Shown: in pieces, positions 9,601-19,800 of the stretch
How positions within the stretch are numbered: position 1 is the first letter of the stretch
Layout of the letters: each line of letters opens with the position of its first letter
DNA from: a virus
Length of the DNA stretch: 64,000 nucleotides
Direction: 5' to 3' (one strand)
Virus record (IMG/VR): IMGVR_UViG_3300010151_000008
Location: 28,747 to 92,746 of that record
The notes under the pieces: generated by a model
Told to the model about the DNA's origin: nothing
Seen by the model: the letters and a program-made list of their open reading frames with translations, nothing else
Databases searched by the model: none
Position numbers and translations under genes: made by a program

Positions 9601-12600
9601 AGCCATAGAGGAATGGGAATTCAATCATGGTAACTCTAATATGATAGGACAATCGAGGCACTTTGAAGAGTGGCTGAAGGGAAACCGGCAAGGTGACCTT
9701 TGGTGGGAGGAAGGCCAGCAGGACTGGTGGTCTCCCGAGGGCTATTCGTGGTATCAGTGGTTTAAGCTTTGGGCCGAGCAAAGAATTGAGCGCGATGAGG
9801 AACAAGGGCCTGATTGGTGGATGCGGTCGACCTTAGCCCTCCCGGCTGATACGCGTGGCGCGCTCCCCGGGTTTGGCAATAAACAGCTATTAGGTCCGGG
9901 GTATGGGCCCGAAGATCCGCAGCCGGAGGTGGATGGCTACCAGCAAGGCTGGTGGGATATGTACCGTGCCCCAGAGCGCTGGGCCACAGCGACGCAAGCA
10001 GAAATACGCGCAGACGAGAGAGTGTGGAAAATATATCAAACGCTGTTCTCGCCATGGCTCCGTGCCAATCCAGACGACTCCATTTTGGCCGGCGAATGGG
10101 ACTACGGCGAGGTCTGGTGGATCGCAAATATTCCATTTGAGTATGTCCCCCGACCTCCCGGCCCGGGTGGCGGTGGCCCTCAGCCAATTGCTCACATCGG
10201 GCGGTCTACGATGTTCGGTGCACCCGAAGGGATAGGTGGCCGCTCTGCCGGCTTCTCTGCTGGAACTGGAATAAAATTCCTGTTCCGGAAAGAATATGCG
10301 ATTCAAAAGTATGAGAGCATTCATTTCCCGAGTTTTCAAGAAGTAACAGAAGATAACCAGAATATATTTGTTGCCAGCGCCCCTGTGGCCTTTCGTGGAG
10401 AGATTCCTTTTATAGAGGGGCGTCAGGGACTGCAGACGACTACTGCAACAGAATTGTATGCCGTGAACCAATCCGCGCACGGATCGGTAATTTCTCCAGA
10501 TAGAATCGCAGAACGCGACGCCAATCCAGCGCGCGGCCTTTTTGCTGACATAATCCACTCAGCATTCGCGAAAAATCTGCTAGAACACGGGAATAGTGAC
10601 CTAGCCGCGGCCGCGAGGGTCACAGCCGCCGGCGGCGAATACACCTCCGGCATCTTGGCCGAATTCTATAACAACCTAGAACACCAATATTATTATGCAG
10701 CCATGGCCGGAACTATGAAGCAAATGAGTGCTTACATAGTGAAAAATGGTGCATTTACACTTGATAGAGTACTTAAGATCCTGGTGGTTCCGGAGAGTGC
10801 TAACGATGCTACAGAACAGTTGGGAGATCTACTAGATTTCAAAAAGCTTGTTCGTGAAGTGCAGGATGAATATGTAGATGCTATTTGCTACGACGGTCTT
10901 AGTCAAGACGAGGTTTTGATTAATTCGCTTGTGTACGGAGCTATAGAACTATTTTTACAAGTGCATCTGGTTGAGTTTTATTTACAAAATGTGTTTGTTT
11001 TGTCGGCATTTGATTTAGACGGGCTGTACGAACTAGAATTGGTGATGGCATATATTTCTTCCTCCATACAAAATACGATTGCTACTTTTTTGCAGGGGAT
11101 AAGTGCCTCAGGGGCCCAGTATAATTTGTTTGAAACGAATTTTCAAGATGCGGTAGTGGAGCATGTTAGCAGAAAAATTATACGCGACGGCGGCGCTCCT
11201 ATCGATGGTGAGATTCTGTCATCTTTGGGAATGTCAGAAGGCGATTTGGGAACCTACGAAGCTAGCATTAGATATCTTCTGGCTAAAAGGATGAAGGAAT
11301 CCGCCCCAGCTGTATCTAAAATTATCTCCCAATGTTCACTTGGGTCTGTCGACGAAGTCTTCTTGAAGGCGGGAATTGGCATTTCTAAACCATTTTTGAA
11401 AGGCCTAGGAGCCGATTGGGGACTTAGTTCTACTAGTCGATATCTAGTAGCATCGCCAGGTGATCGGGATCTTGGGTTTACCGAGGAAGATGCTCAAATT
11501 ATTGCCTATGGTGGATTTAGATTTGAGAAAATAATTAGATTCACACCGCATACATCCGGATATTACGGAGGCTCTGAGGAAAATCCAGATGTACACCTAA
11601 GGGTGGACAAGGAGCTGGGAACCATTGCAGGGGGCAATTGGGTAGCTAACGACACCTTTAAGATCGGCTCGGCCTATCACACCGATTCACCAATAACACA
11701 AAACTTTGTTTCATTGGACAAGCTAATTAGAGTTTTAGACGACCCCGCGGTTACGGATAACATGACCATTCTGGGTAATCCAACGTTATATTATCGATTG
11801 GTATATTATGTTCCGATGCAAACTCGATCCGAGTATTCCGCCAACTCCTCCGGCGAAATAATTTTCGCGGACTCGGCAACTAAAAACCAAGAAATAATGG
11901 ACACGATCGAGGCGTACTTCCTCGATGCTCGTGACGGAGATGACGCCATAGTGAGAGACACGCTCGATACCCTTATCAACGACCAAGCTTCATTTGTTCC
12001 GTTCTTGGTGGGCCCCGGCGGAGGGGACGCATCGATGTCGCACGCCGTCGCCGCGCCCGCATCGAGACAGAACATGACGATAGGAATTCCCATTTTAGAA
12101 GTTGAGTCGGGGGTAAATCTACCCAACAGTATGCGTCTTGATACTGATTCGAGCGCTCCCAAGCGGTACTGGGGCGCCCCCACAACGGGTGGATTATCGT
12201 TGATAAGGTCTTTGGCAGAAAAGGATTTCTTAGATGGAGATGTCGAGATCATCATGAATGACGAGGTTGTGAAAGCACTGTTTAATAAGAGTCTGAGCAA
12301 AGATGTTATTCTGTCTACCCTCTTGTTTAATAATTTTTATCTAACAAAATCACACTTTAGGGGAATCGATACGATCTTTAAGTCCTGCAAGGAATCGGTG
12401 GCCGCACTAATGATGCAAATACAGCAAGGCCGCGGCCTCCAGCCAGACGCTGGTGCAGCCGGCATCGCTCAAATACAGAATGCTTTAGCTAATCAAGGTC
12501 AGGGGGGAGGTAGTGACGATCCCAACGTGGCGGCCTATATCATAAAAGCTATAATCCAAACTCCTTTTGATATCCTTAAGGGCTTAGCCGAGATAATGGA

Positions 12601-13090
12601 TCCACATGTTGTTATAACCAAAATGATAAAAGATATAAGTGGTATGGTGATAACACAGTTTATTGAGGTTTTAGAGTCAGCATTTGGCGCCGTCCCGGGC
12701 CTAGCACAGCTTGACATTGATGTGGAGAAACTAGTAGAAGTTCTTTTCTGTACCATGAATGAAGAAATAAAGAAGAACGGGCCCATGTCAAACGCCGCGG
12801 CAGAAATATCAGAGATGTTGTGTCAAGACATCAATCCGTGGCCCACCTTTACGACAAAAGGAATCCAGTTTACTGGGACCATTCCCGGCATGTTTATGGC
12901 CCCTCCGGGCCCTCTGGGAATTTTCTATCTTATATATGGATTACTTAAAAACGAGATTGACAGAGGTATTGACGATGCCTTCGCCGCCCCAGCCGGCGAA
13001 ACAGACGAATTCTGTATTGATGTAGAAGCTGTTGTCGAAGGCGAAGAAGATACTGGCTGCGTACCGTTCACTGCGCAGCGCGACGACTAA
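6656..13090 (+). CDS. giant virion structural protein, 2144 aa, probable baseplate or tail hub component
   Basis: One uninterrupted frame between the spike cluster and gp25, so probably a baseplate or hub component. Visible parts: an N-terminal folded region; an Ala/Thr-rich linker near residues 325-345; helical segments (residues 370-420 and later) with several Cys; an Asp-rich DDGDDDGDGTPNYDDRDEGG near residue 908 that resembles calcium-binding thrombospondin type 3 loops; a tryptophan-rich stretch about residues 980-1165; a long beta/alpha region; and a C-terminal hydrophobic segment (GIFYLIYGLL) before an acidic end. I do not recognise a whole-protein family. Tape-measure function is possible from length, but composition and folded insertions argue against it. 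The start has only a weak ribosome site. Confidence 0.75.
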   Translation: MARTPKIISKWTSKETGVAYTQFNKSKVAVQTQYTTADEIEQNTEAILELGALALMRYYFPGSWYQVAAGVQGDTYGSLLFSNLLDKLTVSATDFNSRPKMGLRVLVACSIDLTDEEETAEIIPPESGPPADLELALDYYLSTGSTDIKKVSSTGRSMTFSADTLNENLKLIGAAFTKYHKQHRFFNGQIKPSINFLKEFDLISSSIHAILRLAAQNYIDTGIHSGTTFKVDFNGDYSIVNIKAITPEGRYLSLPVGLLPSLGAAALSSRQTNVYLASFKDILIKLRTRGPTQDSYANFINFIKQVSSLGPTKYKINYSGPSRTADAGATAAATATQGTAAATGTATGVDPDGPPNAELGLTPEEKEKQEKVITPKEAAEILEQQMKKVDKAAQEVSKEVGKKLRELQGTEGFQIFTMIINRIGIDSLVKEGLLCMLFGVDFSIPDLYSDIRDMLSAGDGLFSKPKTGALVGFDIPKVDMKWEIFKITGNIQPMIKKALLDAVFGAVRGILEAVTELIREQCEARDTGNFGDIDLASLLQDKPAGGTGLLGDGSGPNGCFSEFGLPPTSGNNFLSQVSQILTPIEACQLLTGSASAAVMSAVQNFIQNYSSATIQNALGSPSEIAAFFLCIGDQLDVNDLCREAAERDIIPNAEEICITGGDILDAVGQHNVNTLLDMLKDGIAVEMPEINLQCPDSENYIPNPFVDRSIPQLMSALIESIAASFYFAADGTKAVLLRSQLGQNATANALLEACLSESGSMPASEARGGAGATPGDIIAMISEGIQEVVSTDLNAASDACGITLGEIFRGTDDLAEVLATFQDVIENFDFSALGDMSAQLGSNASDLAAAQLRLDFPEGYKEDFLEFIPTAIKTELYNGNYLYNFNTAYQSPAFHVEAEGPPFTYTLDDGDDDGDGTPNYDDRDEGGTGEPHENYDMHALQNAADAAQHAAMARTRYTTTFALPAEGYQANANAAQMQEELEAIEEWEFNHGNSNMIGQSRHFEEWLKGNRQGDLWWEEGQQDWWSPEGYSWYQWFKLWAEQRIERDEEQGPDWWMRSTLALPADTRGALPGFGNKQLLGPGYGPEDPQPEVDGYQQGWWDMYRAPERWATATQAEIRADERVWKIYQTLFSPWLRANPDDSILAGEWDYGEVWWIANIPFEYVPRPPGPGGGGPQPIAHIGRSTMFGAPEGIGGRSAGFSAGTGIKFLFRKEYAIQKYESIHFPSFQEVTEDNQNIFVASAPVAFRGEIPFIEGRQGLQTTTATELYAVNQSAHGSVISPDRIAERDANPARGLFADIIHSAFAKNLLEHGNSDLAAAARVTAAGGEYTSGILAEFYNNLEHQYYYAAMAGTMKQMSAYIVKNGAFTLDRVLKILVVPESANDATEQLGDLLDFKKLVREVQDEYVDAICYDGLSQDEVLINSLVYGAIELFLQVHLVEFYLQNVFVLSAFDLDGLYELELVMAYISSSIQNTIATFLQGISASGAQYNLFETNFQDAVVEHVSRKIIRDGGAPIDGEILSSLGMSEGDLGTYEASIRYLLAKRMKESAPAVSKIISQCSLGSVDEVFLKAGIGISKPFLKGLGADWGLSSTSRYLVASPGDRDLGFTEEDAQIIAYGGFRFEKIIRFTPHTSGYYGGSEENPDVHLRVDKELGTIAGGNWVANDTFKIGSAYHTDSPITQNFVSLDKLIRVLDDPAVTDNMTILGNPTLYYRLVYYVPMQTRSEYSANSSGEIIFADSATKNQEIMDTIEAYFLDARDGDDAIVRDTLDTLINDQASFVPFLVGPGGGDASMSHAVAAPASRQNMTIGIPILEVESGVNLPNSMRLDTDSSAPKRYWGAPTTGGLSLIRSLAEKDFLDGDVEIIMNDEVVKALFNKSLSKDVILSTLLFNNFYLTKSHFRGIDTIFKSCKESVAALMMQIQQGRGLQPDAGAAGIAQIQNALANQGQGGGSDDPNVAAYIIKAIIQTPFDILKGLAEIMDPHVVITKMIKDISGMVITQFIEVLESAFGAVPGLAQLDIDVEKLVEVLFCTMNEEIKKNGPMSNAAAEISEMLCQDINPWPTFTTKGIQFTGTIPGMFMAPPGPLGIFYLIYGLLKNEIDRGIDDAFAAPAGETDEFCIDVEAVVEGEEDTGCVPFTAQRDD

Positions 13091-13118
13091 GATTCTGATG
13101 CCTAATGTTGTTTAAGTC

Positions 13119-13128
13119 TCTAATTATT
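13119..13128 (+). promoter_or_regulatory. candidate late promoter element upstream of gp25
   Basis: TCTAATTATT in the 51-base gap, 13 bases before the gp25 ATG. It is one of eight intergenic matches to an ACTAWTTAWW-like element. There is no clear -35 box, as expected for gp55-type promoters. The assignment is inference from recurrence and position. Confidence 0.4.
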
Positions 13129-13141
13129 AAGAGGGTATATA

Positions 13142-13537
13142 ATGGCTAATGGTTTATCGGTGGCTCTTCCGCTTCAACAGAGTCCTATTTTTGGTACGTA
13201 CAGACTAAACACCACGTTTGCAGAGATCGCGCGACAAAACCTGAAGATGCTTTTGTTAACCAATCCGGGCGAGAGAATGATGGATCCGGAGTTTGGTGTT
13301 GGAATGCAGAGATACTTATTTGAAGCGAATACGAAGTTTGTATACTCAGAGATACAAAGTAGAATTGAGCAGCAAGTTAAAAAGTATCTTCCATACATAG
13401 GAATAGATAAAATTGAGTTTTTAACATCCGCTTTGGAGTCAGCCGTTGATCCTCACTATTTGGGAGTCAATGTTTCTTTTATAATACTGCCACTTAACAT
13501 GAGTTCTCTGTTGCAGATTAATGCAAACGGAAACTAA
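13142..13537 (+). CDS. 25: baseplate wedge protein, gp25 (GPW/gp25 family)
   Basis: A 131-residue protein of the usual length for gp25. The hallmark is residues 42-61, PGERMMDPEFGVGMQRYLFE, matching the (G)ER.M.PEFG.....LFE signature of the GPW/gp25 lysozyme-like family in contractile tails and type VI secretion. In T4, gp25 joins the wedge near the sheath and helps start sheath assembly. It is followed directly by gp6, the usual order. A GAGGG ribosome site precedes the ATG by about 6 bases. Confidence 0.9.
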   Translation: MANGLSVALPLQQSPIFGTYRLNTTFAEIARQNLKMLLLTNPGERMMDPEFGVGMQRYLFEANTKFVYSEIQSRIEQQVKKYLPYIGIDKIEFLTSALESAVDPHYLGVNVSFIILPLNMSSLLQINANGN

Positions 13538-13566
13538 TTATTGAAATTAATTAGGAATTTTAATAG

Positions 13567-15357
13567 ATGCCAAAAAAACTGCAACCGATTAACTACACAA
13601 GTAGAGACTTTGATAGTATCAGGCGTGACTTAGAAAATTACGCTAAGCGCTATTATCCCGATTCGTATCGAGACTTTAATGAAGCCAGTTTTGGCTCTTT
13701 GATGTTGGACACCGTTTCCTATATAGGGGATATTCTTTCCTTTTATATAGATTATCAGACCAATGAAAGCTTTTTAGACAGCGCTATAGAATATAGTAAC
13801 ATAGTACGTCTTGCGAGGCAACTCGGGTTTAAGTTAAACTCCAGCCCCTCGTCTTATGGGGTTCTGACTTTTTATATCAGCGTTCCGGCTTCCACCTCGG
13901 AAGACGGACCAGATTTGGCGTACGCACCCACTCTACAAGCCGGCTCTCAGTTTGGTTCGAGCGGCGGTGGCCTTTTCACCCTTCTTGAAGATATTACTTT
14001 TTCCAACCCCGCTAATCAGATGGTGGCCGGCGTGATAGTTAATGAAGCGCCCGCATCTTATGTTATACGTGCCCAGGGGCGCGCGGTTTCTGGACGGCTA
14101 GCACGAGAAACCAAAATTGTTGGAACCTATGAGCGTTTTAGAAAAGTATTTCTTTCATCTGACCAGGTCGCAGAGATTATATCAGTAACTGATTCCGAGG
14201 GTCATGAGTACGTAGAGGTTAATAATCTCTCTCAGAACGTAGTTTATAAGGCAATTCGGAATACTCAAGCGTTTAGTGATACGGTACCCTCCATACTGAA
14301 AGCGGTGCCGGTCGCCCGCCGATTTACAGTTGAGAGGAGCAAGCGCGCCACTTACTTGCAGTTTGGGTACGGATCTGACTCAGAGCTGCTTGCGGAATCG
14401 ATAGCTGATCCATCTAATGTGGTTTTAAAGCTTCATGGAAAAGATTATATTACTGAAGATGATTTTGATCCAACGAGATTAATAGAAAGTGATAAATTTG
14501 GAATTGCTCCGGCTGATACCACATTAACGATCTCCTACAGAGTTAATACAACTCGCGATGTTAATGCGGCGGTGGACACTGTTGTACAGGTCTTATCCCC
14601 GCAGATAAAATTTTCAAACCAGGGCGCCTTGAATTCCACTACCAGACGAGAGGTGGCTGCGAGCCTTGAGGTAACCAACGAAAACCTAATTACAGGGGAT
14701 ATATCTTTGCCATCCTCTGATGAAATCCGCCAACGGGTAATTTCTCATTATTCGGCACAAAACCGCGCGGTAACAGCACAGGATTATCAGGCTGTCATTT
14801 ATGGCATGCCCGTCTATTTCGGATCTGTAAAACGGTGTTCTGTGGCGAGGGACTTTACGGAGTTTAAAAGAAACGTCAACATGTATGTTATTTCTGAAGA
14901 TACAACGACCGGTCGACTTACCACTACCAACTCCATTATCAAAACCAACCTTAGTACGTGGTTGGCCCAATACAAAATGATAAATGATACACTTGATATA
15001 TTAGATGCCATCATAGTCAACTTTGGCGTGGAGTATCGGCTAATATCAGACTATGACTCAAATAAATATACAGTGCTAAAAAATGCCAATTCTGCCCTAA
15101 CTGCACACTTTTCCAGAACTCGTGATATCGGTGAGCCGGTATATATTACAGATATTTATAAGGTATTGAATGGCGTTAAAGGAGTAGTAGACGTGTTGGA
15201 TGTTCAGATAGTTAGCAAAACGGGCGGCATTTATTCATCGACTGGATACGATTTCGAAGCAAAACTATCTAACGACGGTCGTTATATAGTTGGAGATCCG
15301 TCGGTTATATTTGAGTTGAAATACCCCAATGTAGATATTCAGGGATCAATCACATAA
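13567..15357 (+). CDS. 6: baseplate wedge subunit gp6-like (baseplate J family)
   Basis: A 596-residue protein. The N-terminus is characteristic of gp6 of T4-like phages: INYTSRDFDSIRRDLENYAK, then FNEASFGSLMLDTVSYIGD and DYQTNESFLDSAIEYSNIVR, LARQLGF. A later block SAQNRAVTAQDYQAVIYGMP followed by a VYVI(SE)-like strand is shared by gp6 and baseplate J proteins. In T4, gp6 dimers form the inner ring that holds the wedges together and transmits the sheath contraction signal. It follows gp25 with a 29-base gap and ends in a TAATG overlap with the next gene, so it is co-translated with its baseplate neighbour. Confidence 0.88.
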   Translation: MPKKLQPINYTSRDFDSIRRDLENYAKRYYPDSYRDFNEASFGSLMLDTVSYIGDILSFYIDYQTNESFLDSAIEYSNIVRLARQLGFKLNSSPSSYGVLTFYISVPASTSEDGPDLAYAPTLQAGSQFGSSGGGLFTLLEDITFSNPANQMVAGVIVNEAPASYVIRAQGRAVSGRLARETKIVGTYERFRKVFLSSDQVAEIISVTDSEGHEYVEVNNLSQNVVYKAIRNTQAFSDTVPSILKAVPVARRFTVERSKRATYLQFGYGSDSELLAESIADPSNVVLKLHGKDYITEDDFDPTRLIESDKFGIAPADTTLTISYRVNTTRDVNAAVDTVVQVLSPQIKFSNQGALNSTTRREVAASLEVTNENLITGDISLPSSDEIRQRVISHYSAQNRAVTAQDYQAVIYGMPVYFGSVKRCSVARDFTEFKRNVNMYVISEDTTTGRLTTTNSIIKTNLSTWLAQYKMINDTLDILDAIIVNFGVEYRLISDYDSNKYTVLKNANSALTAHFSRTRDIGEPVYITDIYKVLNGVKGVVDVLDVQIVSKTGGIYSSTGYDFEAKLSNDGRYIVGDPSVIFELKYPNVDIQGSIT

Positions 15358-16811
15358 TGGCCATTAAAAGATATACAGCGGATGCCGACACCACCATAAC
15401 AAATGCCTTTGAGGCCAATTTGGTTTTAAGGGGGACCGGATCTAATATGGGAGCGGCCGATAGTTTGGCGGTGTTTTCTATTTATGGCCAGACGTCCTCA
15501 AGCGCCGGACAAAGTTCCGAAGAATCAAGAATTTTAATACAATTTCCTGTACAAGATATTATAGCCGATAGGGCTGCTAATATTCTCCCGGATCCCGGCT
15601 CTGTTAGCTTCTATCTTAAAATGTTTAATGCGAAACACCCATTCACTTTGGCAAGAGACTTCACACTTACGGTATCACCCATTTCTCAATCTTGGCAAGA
15701 GGGCAGCGGTCTAGACATGGATGAATATAAAGACCTTACATACAATGGTATTGGCTCTAATTGGATTCGTCATGGTTCTACAGGCCCATGGACTGCTGCC
15801 GGCGGTGATTATTTGTCTACCCCTTCATATGATGTGGATTTCCCCAACGGCTGGGAAGATTTAACACTTGATATCTCGACTGTTGTAGAAGACTGGATAG
15901 CTGGGACCTATACTAGCGGAAATTGTGGTGTAGGGGTGCAGCTGTCGTCTTCGCTTGCGGGAGCTTCTCAGTCTTATTATCTCAAGAAGTTCTTCGCCAG
16001 GTCTTCGGAATTTTTTTATAAGCGTCCAGTAATAGAGGCTCGATGGGACTCGCGAGTACAGGATGATCGATGCGCCTTTTACTATAGTAGTTCTCTGGCG
16101 CCAGCTGCGGATAACTTAAACACTTTGTATTTTTACAATTATATTCGCGGCCGCCTTGTGGACTACGGCGGGAACCTGGGAGTTAGCTTTTATTCTAGCT
16201 CGGCTGGTGCCCCCGCGGGTTCTGCTCTCCTTACTGCGTTTCCTGGCGCCACAACGGTTAATGCGGCGCATATTTCTACCGGCATATACGGAGTTACGAT
16301 GGCCCTAACAGCGGCCGCCACACCCCTTGCTGCCATTAATGACGTTTGGAGAGACGTTGATAGCGGCGAGGAGTTGATTACAGGATCCTTTTCTCCAGAA
16401 ATATTTCCCGTATATCAGAGTGCGCCAACCTTTAATTATGTAACAGCGCTAACCAATCTAAAGGCGAACTACTCCAGAGAAGAGACTGCCCGCTTCAGAT
16501 TCTTCATACGACAGAGGAATTGGGATCCCAACATGTATGTTGTTGCGACGAACACAATTCCAAATGAATGTATAGCTAGCGCATCTTATAAAATAATGAG
16601 ATTAACAGACGAGCTGGATGTGGTATCATATGGAACAGGAAGTGACTTGAGCACTTATATGTCTTATGATGTAGACGGAAATTATTTTGATTTAGACATG
16701 TCGCTGCTAGAAGCGGATTATATGTATGGGATTAAACTTGCTTACTATAATGATAGCATTGGCTCGTGGGTCGAGCAACCGGAAATATTTAAATTCAGAA
16801 TAGAAGAGTAA
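15357..16811 (+). CDS. beta-rich virion protein with DNRLRE-like adhesion domain
   Basis: A 484-residue product starting in a TAATG overlap with gp6. The first 240 residues have the order of a DNRLRE/TGF-beta-propeptide-like jelly roll common in extracellular adhesins: an N-terminal DADTTITNAF strand, SWQEGSGLD, a LTLDISTVVEDWIAGTY block, NCGVGVQLSSSL and a closing FFYKRPVIEARWD. The rest is Ser/Ala/Tyr-rich beta structure. The place between gp6 and the giant wedge-like protein suggests a peripheral baseplate protein; in T4 the next genes are gp7 and gp8, but I see no similarity to either. The domain call is from pattern only. Confidence 0.65.
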   Translation: MAIKRYTADADTTITNAFEANLVLRGTGSNMGAADSLAVFSIYGQTSSSAGQSSEESRILIQFPVQDIIADRAANILPDPGSVSFYLKMFNAKHPFTLARDFTLTVSPISQSWQEGSGLDMDEYKDLTYNGIGSNWIRHGSTGPWTAAGGDYLSTPSYDVDFPNGWEDLTLDISTVVEDWIAGTYTSGNCGVGVQLSSSLAGASQSYYLKKFFARSSEFFYKRPVIEARWDSRVQDDRCAFYYSSSLAPAADNLNTLYFYNYIRGRLVDYGGNLGVSFYSSSAGAPAGSALLTAFPGATTVNAAHISTGIYGVTMALTAAATPLAAINDVWRDVDSGEELITGSFSPEIFPVYQSAPTFNYVTALTNLKANYSREETARFRFFIRQRNWDPNMYVVATNTIPNECIASASYKIMRLTDELDVVSYGTGSDLSTYMSYDVDGNYFDLDMSLLEADYMYGIKLAYYNDSIGSWVEQPEIFKFRIEE

Positions 16812-16818
16812 AACAACT

Positions 16819-19800
16819 ATGAGCTTAAAGGATACATACAGACGCCAGTTAGAAAATCTTCAAAATATTTCTAACAAGAGCGAAGAGCAAATAGCTGCGG
16901 AAGTAGAGTCTGTAGGGTATCACGAACAGGACATAATCAAAGAAGAGAGGTTTATTCCTCGCACCGATTATTCGAGACCAAGCGCGTTTGCTCGCTACGG
17001 ATCAGCTACCGAGTATTATCAACAGTCTATAAAAAGAGTTTACAGTACATACCCCTACGACGGCTCACTCAAAGAGAGGTTAGAGTGGGAAAATGATTCC
17101 AATTACTTAGATCTATATCTTTTTGAGCAGCGCTATCCTCGCACGAACGGGTACGTAATTTTATCAGCCGACGGTTGGGGCACCCAGACTGCCACGACAG
17201 GCGGCTACGGGATGCCCTCCTCTCAAGAGTACATATCATTTATTGGCGGGCCCAATGTAAATCCGGGAGGAATGAGCCCCATAGCGCTTCAGTTTACTGG
17301 ATCAAACTATTGGGACCCAGATAAAAATAGAGTTTCGAACCTGCAGTTCGATCTGGAAAACAATGGAGCTACGGTTGAGTTTTGGCTCAAAAAAGACAGC
17401 TTTGACGCAAGCTTAACAGAGAAGGAGGTTGTTTTTGACCTCTGGAATAATGAGCTATCTTCTAGCGATTCATACGGCCGTTTTAGATTAGAGTTGTCCT
17501 CTTCCACAACACCTGGAGGCGAGGGGCCGCTCTTACTCACAGTGATGTCTGGTGCAACCGGGTTCCAGTGGGAACCTGTTGTCGTTGGCTCCGCTTTCAC
17601 GACTGCCTCTATAGCAGATGGCAATTGGCACCACTATGCGGTAACTGTAAAATCTGCTAGCGCAGGGGTGCTAACAAAATTCTATGTCGACGGCGCCCTA
17701 CACGCGGAAAATACGCTTGGTGTCGCCGGTATAAATAATATTGGGGGTGCCCTCAAGGGACATATCGGTGCACTAATTATTGGCCCCTCGGGGACCGTGG
17801 GCCCCGGTACGCCCGAAGAATCGGCCTTCGCTTGGACCGGCGCCGGGAAACTCTCCGCATCCATGGATGAGTTCAGGTACTGGAAAACTCAGAGAAGTTC
17901 TAAGGACATAGGAAGATATTGGATATCGCAGGTTGGGGGTGGTACCAACACAGATCCAGCCCCCGATTCGCACGAAACTAACCTAGTGAACACAGATCTT
18001 GGAGTTTACTTTAAGTTCAATGAAGGAATCACCGGGGTCGAATCCGCGGATAGTACCGTCTTGGACTACGCAGGCCGAGTTTCCAATGGCGCTTGGACGG
18101 GCTACGGTGAAAATTCCAGGAATACGGATTCTGCTATAGTAATTTCTAAAGCGGCTGTAAAAGAATTTAAAGATCCTATTATATACTCCTTCCATCCTGA
18201 AGTTGTATCGCTGAAGACACAGCTAGAAGCTACTGGATCCTATCATGATGTTCGCAACAATACGTCCATCTACAATTCTATTCCCGGATGGGTTCAAGAG
18301 GAAGATGACGAGAGTGCTGGAGAACTTAGGAAGTTAACTCAAATATTGGCTAGCTACTTTGATACGTTACAACTTCAGATTGATTCTGTCAATTCACTCA
18401 AAGATGTGGTTTATTACGGAGATAGTCAGAAACCTCTTCCGTTCGCCAACAAATTATTAGAATCTATGGGTCTTATGACTCCTGAAATGTTCCTAGATGC
18501 AGATGTGCTAGAGAAGCTGGCAGATCGCAGCGAGAAGCATCTGTATGAAAAGTCACTTAATGATATTAAGAATACAATCTATCAGAACATTTATAATAAT
18601 CTAACTTATATTTATAAATCCAAAGGAACTGAAAAAGCTTTTCGTAATTTAATTCGCTGCTACGGAATTGACGACGAGCTAATCAAATTAAGCCTATATG
18701 CTAACAACATAGAGTATGAACTTCTAGATAACTCACGAAATGTTGTTACTTCGAAGAGATTCGTCAACTTTAATACAAAAGATAATCTAGGCGCCACCAT
18801 CTACCAGAGTTCGGCTTCTAGTGATGCCAATTCCGTAGCGTTTATAGCCGGTTCTACTAATCTGACTGGTGGTTTTGCTTTTACCACGGAAGTTGATGTG
18901 TTGTTCCCCCGAAAAGCGCCCCCAGGTCAAGAAAACTACATCGATACCAATTTCATAACAGCCTCTGTCTTCGGAATTCACGGTGACGCTTCCGGCAGTG
19001 AAGACACCACATGGGCAACTCCAGATGCGGTAAATTTCCAGGTTTTTGCAGTCCGAGATGAATTAAGATCTCCAAATGTTCGATTTGTGCTGACGGGAAC
19101 AGCCGGGGGCTTCATGCCGCCCACCCTGGTTAGTGATTTATACGAGGATACCTACAACAATACTAAGTGGAACTTGGCTGTACGTATTAAGCCTGAAAAA
19201 TATCCTTACGAAAACTGGATTACTAGTTCGGTGAACGGCGATTATATCGTCGAATTACGAGGTACCAACACTCAAGATGGGGTTGTACTCAATACGTTTA
19301 CGCTCAGCTCTTCGATTTCATCGCCACCGCCGGCGTTCGTTAGCGGCTCCCGGCGCCTCTTCGTCGGCGCCCATCGACAAGACTTTACCGGCTCACTCCT
19401 ACAGCGTTCTGATGTTAAGGTGGGCACCGCGCGCAGCTGGTTAACATATCTAGATAATAAAACTCTTCTAGAACACGCCCAAGACATTCACAACTACGGA
19501 ACACCGAATCCGCAGTGGTACGCGTTTCCATTTCACCCCAGCGCCTCATTCGGAGAAATCCCACAACTTGATACGTTAGTATTAAATTGGAACTTTAATC
19601 AGAATACGGGCTCGAACGCATCTGGCCAGTTCGGGGTAGCCGACTTCTCGTCCGGCTCTACTCAGTTAGCCACATCCCAGTACGATTGGCTCGGCCCTAT
19701 TCTTCTTAATCAACACCCAGGTCGAGGAGACTTCTTTCCGGCGAACTCTATCAAGGCAATAGATAAAGATTATATTACCAACACGAAGCAAAACTTACCC

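Noticed and set aside
12001-12300. Minus-strand ORF of 164 codons across 11806-12300 and others opposite the giant genes
   Set aside because: Composition mirrors the plus-strand gene, no ribosome site was seen, and every minus-strand ORF lies antisense to a well-supported gene. Treated as shadows.
6656-13090. Tape-measure protein assignment for the 2144-aa product
   Set aside because: Length is suggestive, but there is no long uniform helix, and it has Trp-rich, Asp-rich and several Cys-containing folded segments. A baseplate or hub role fits better.
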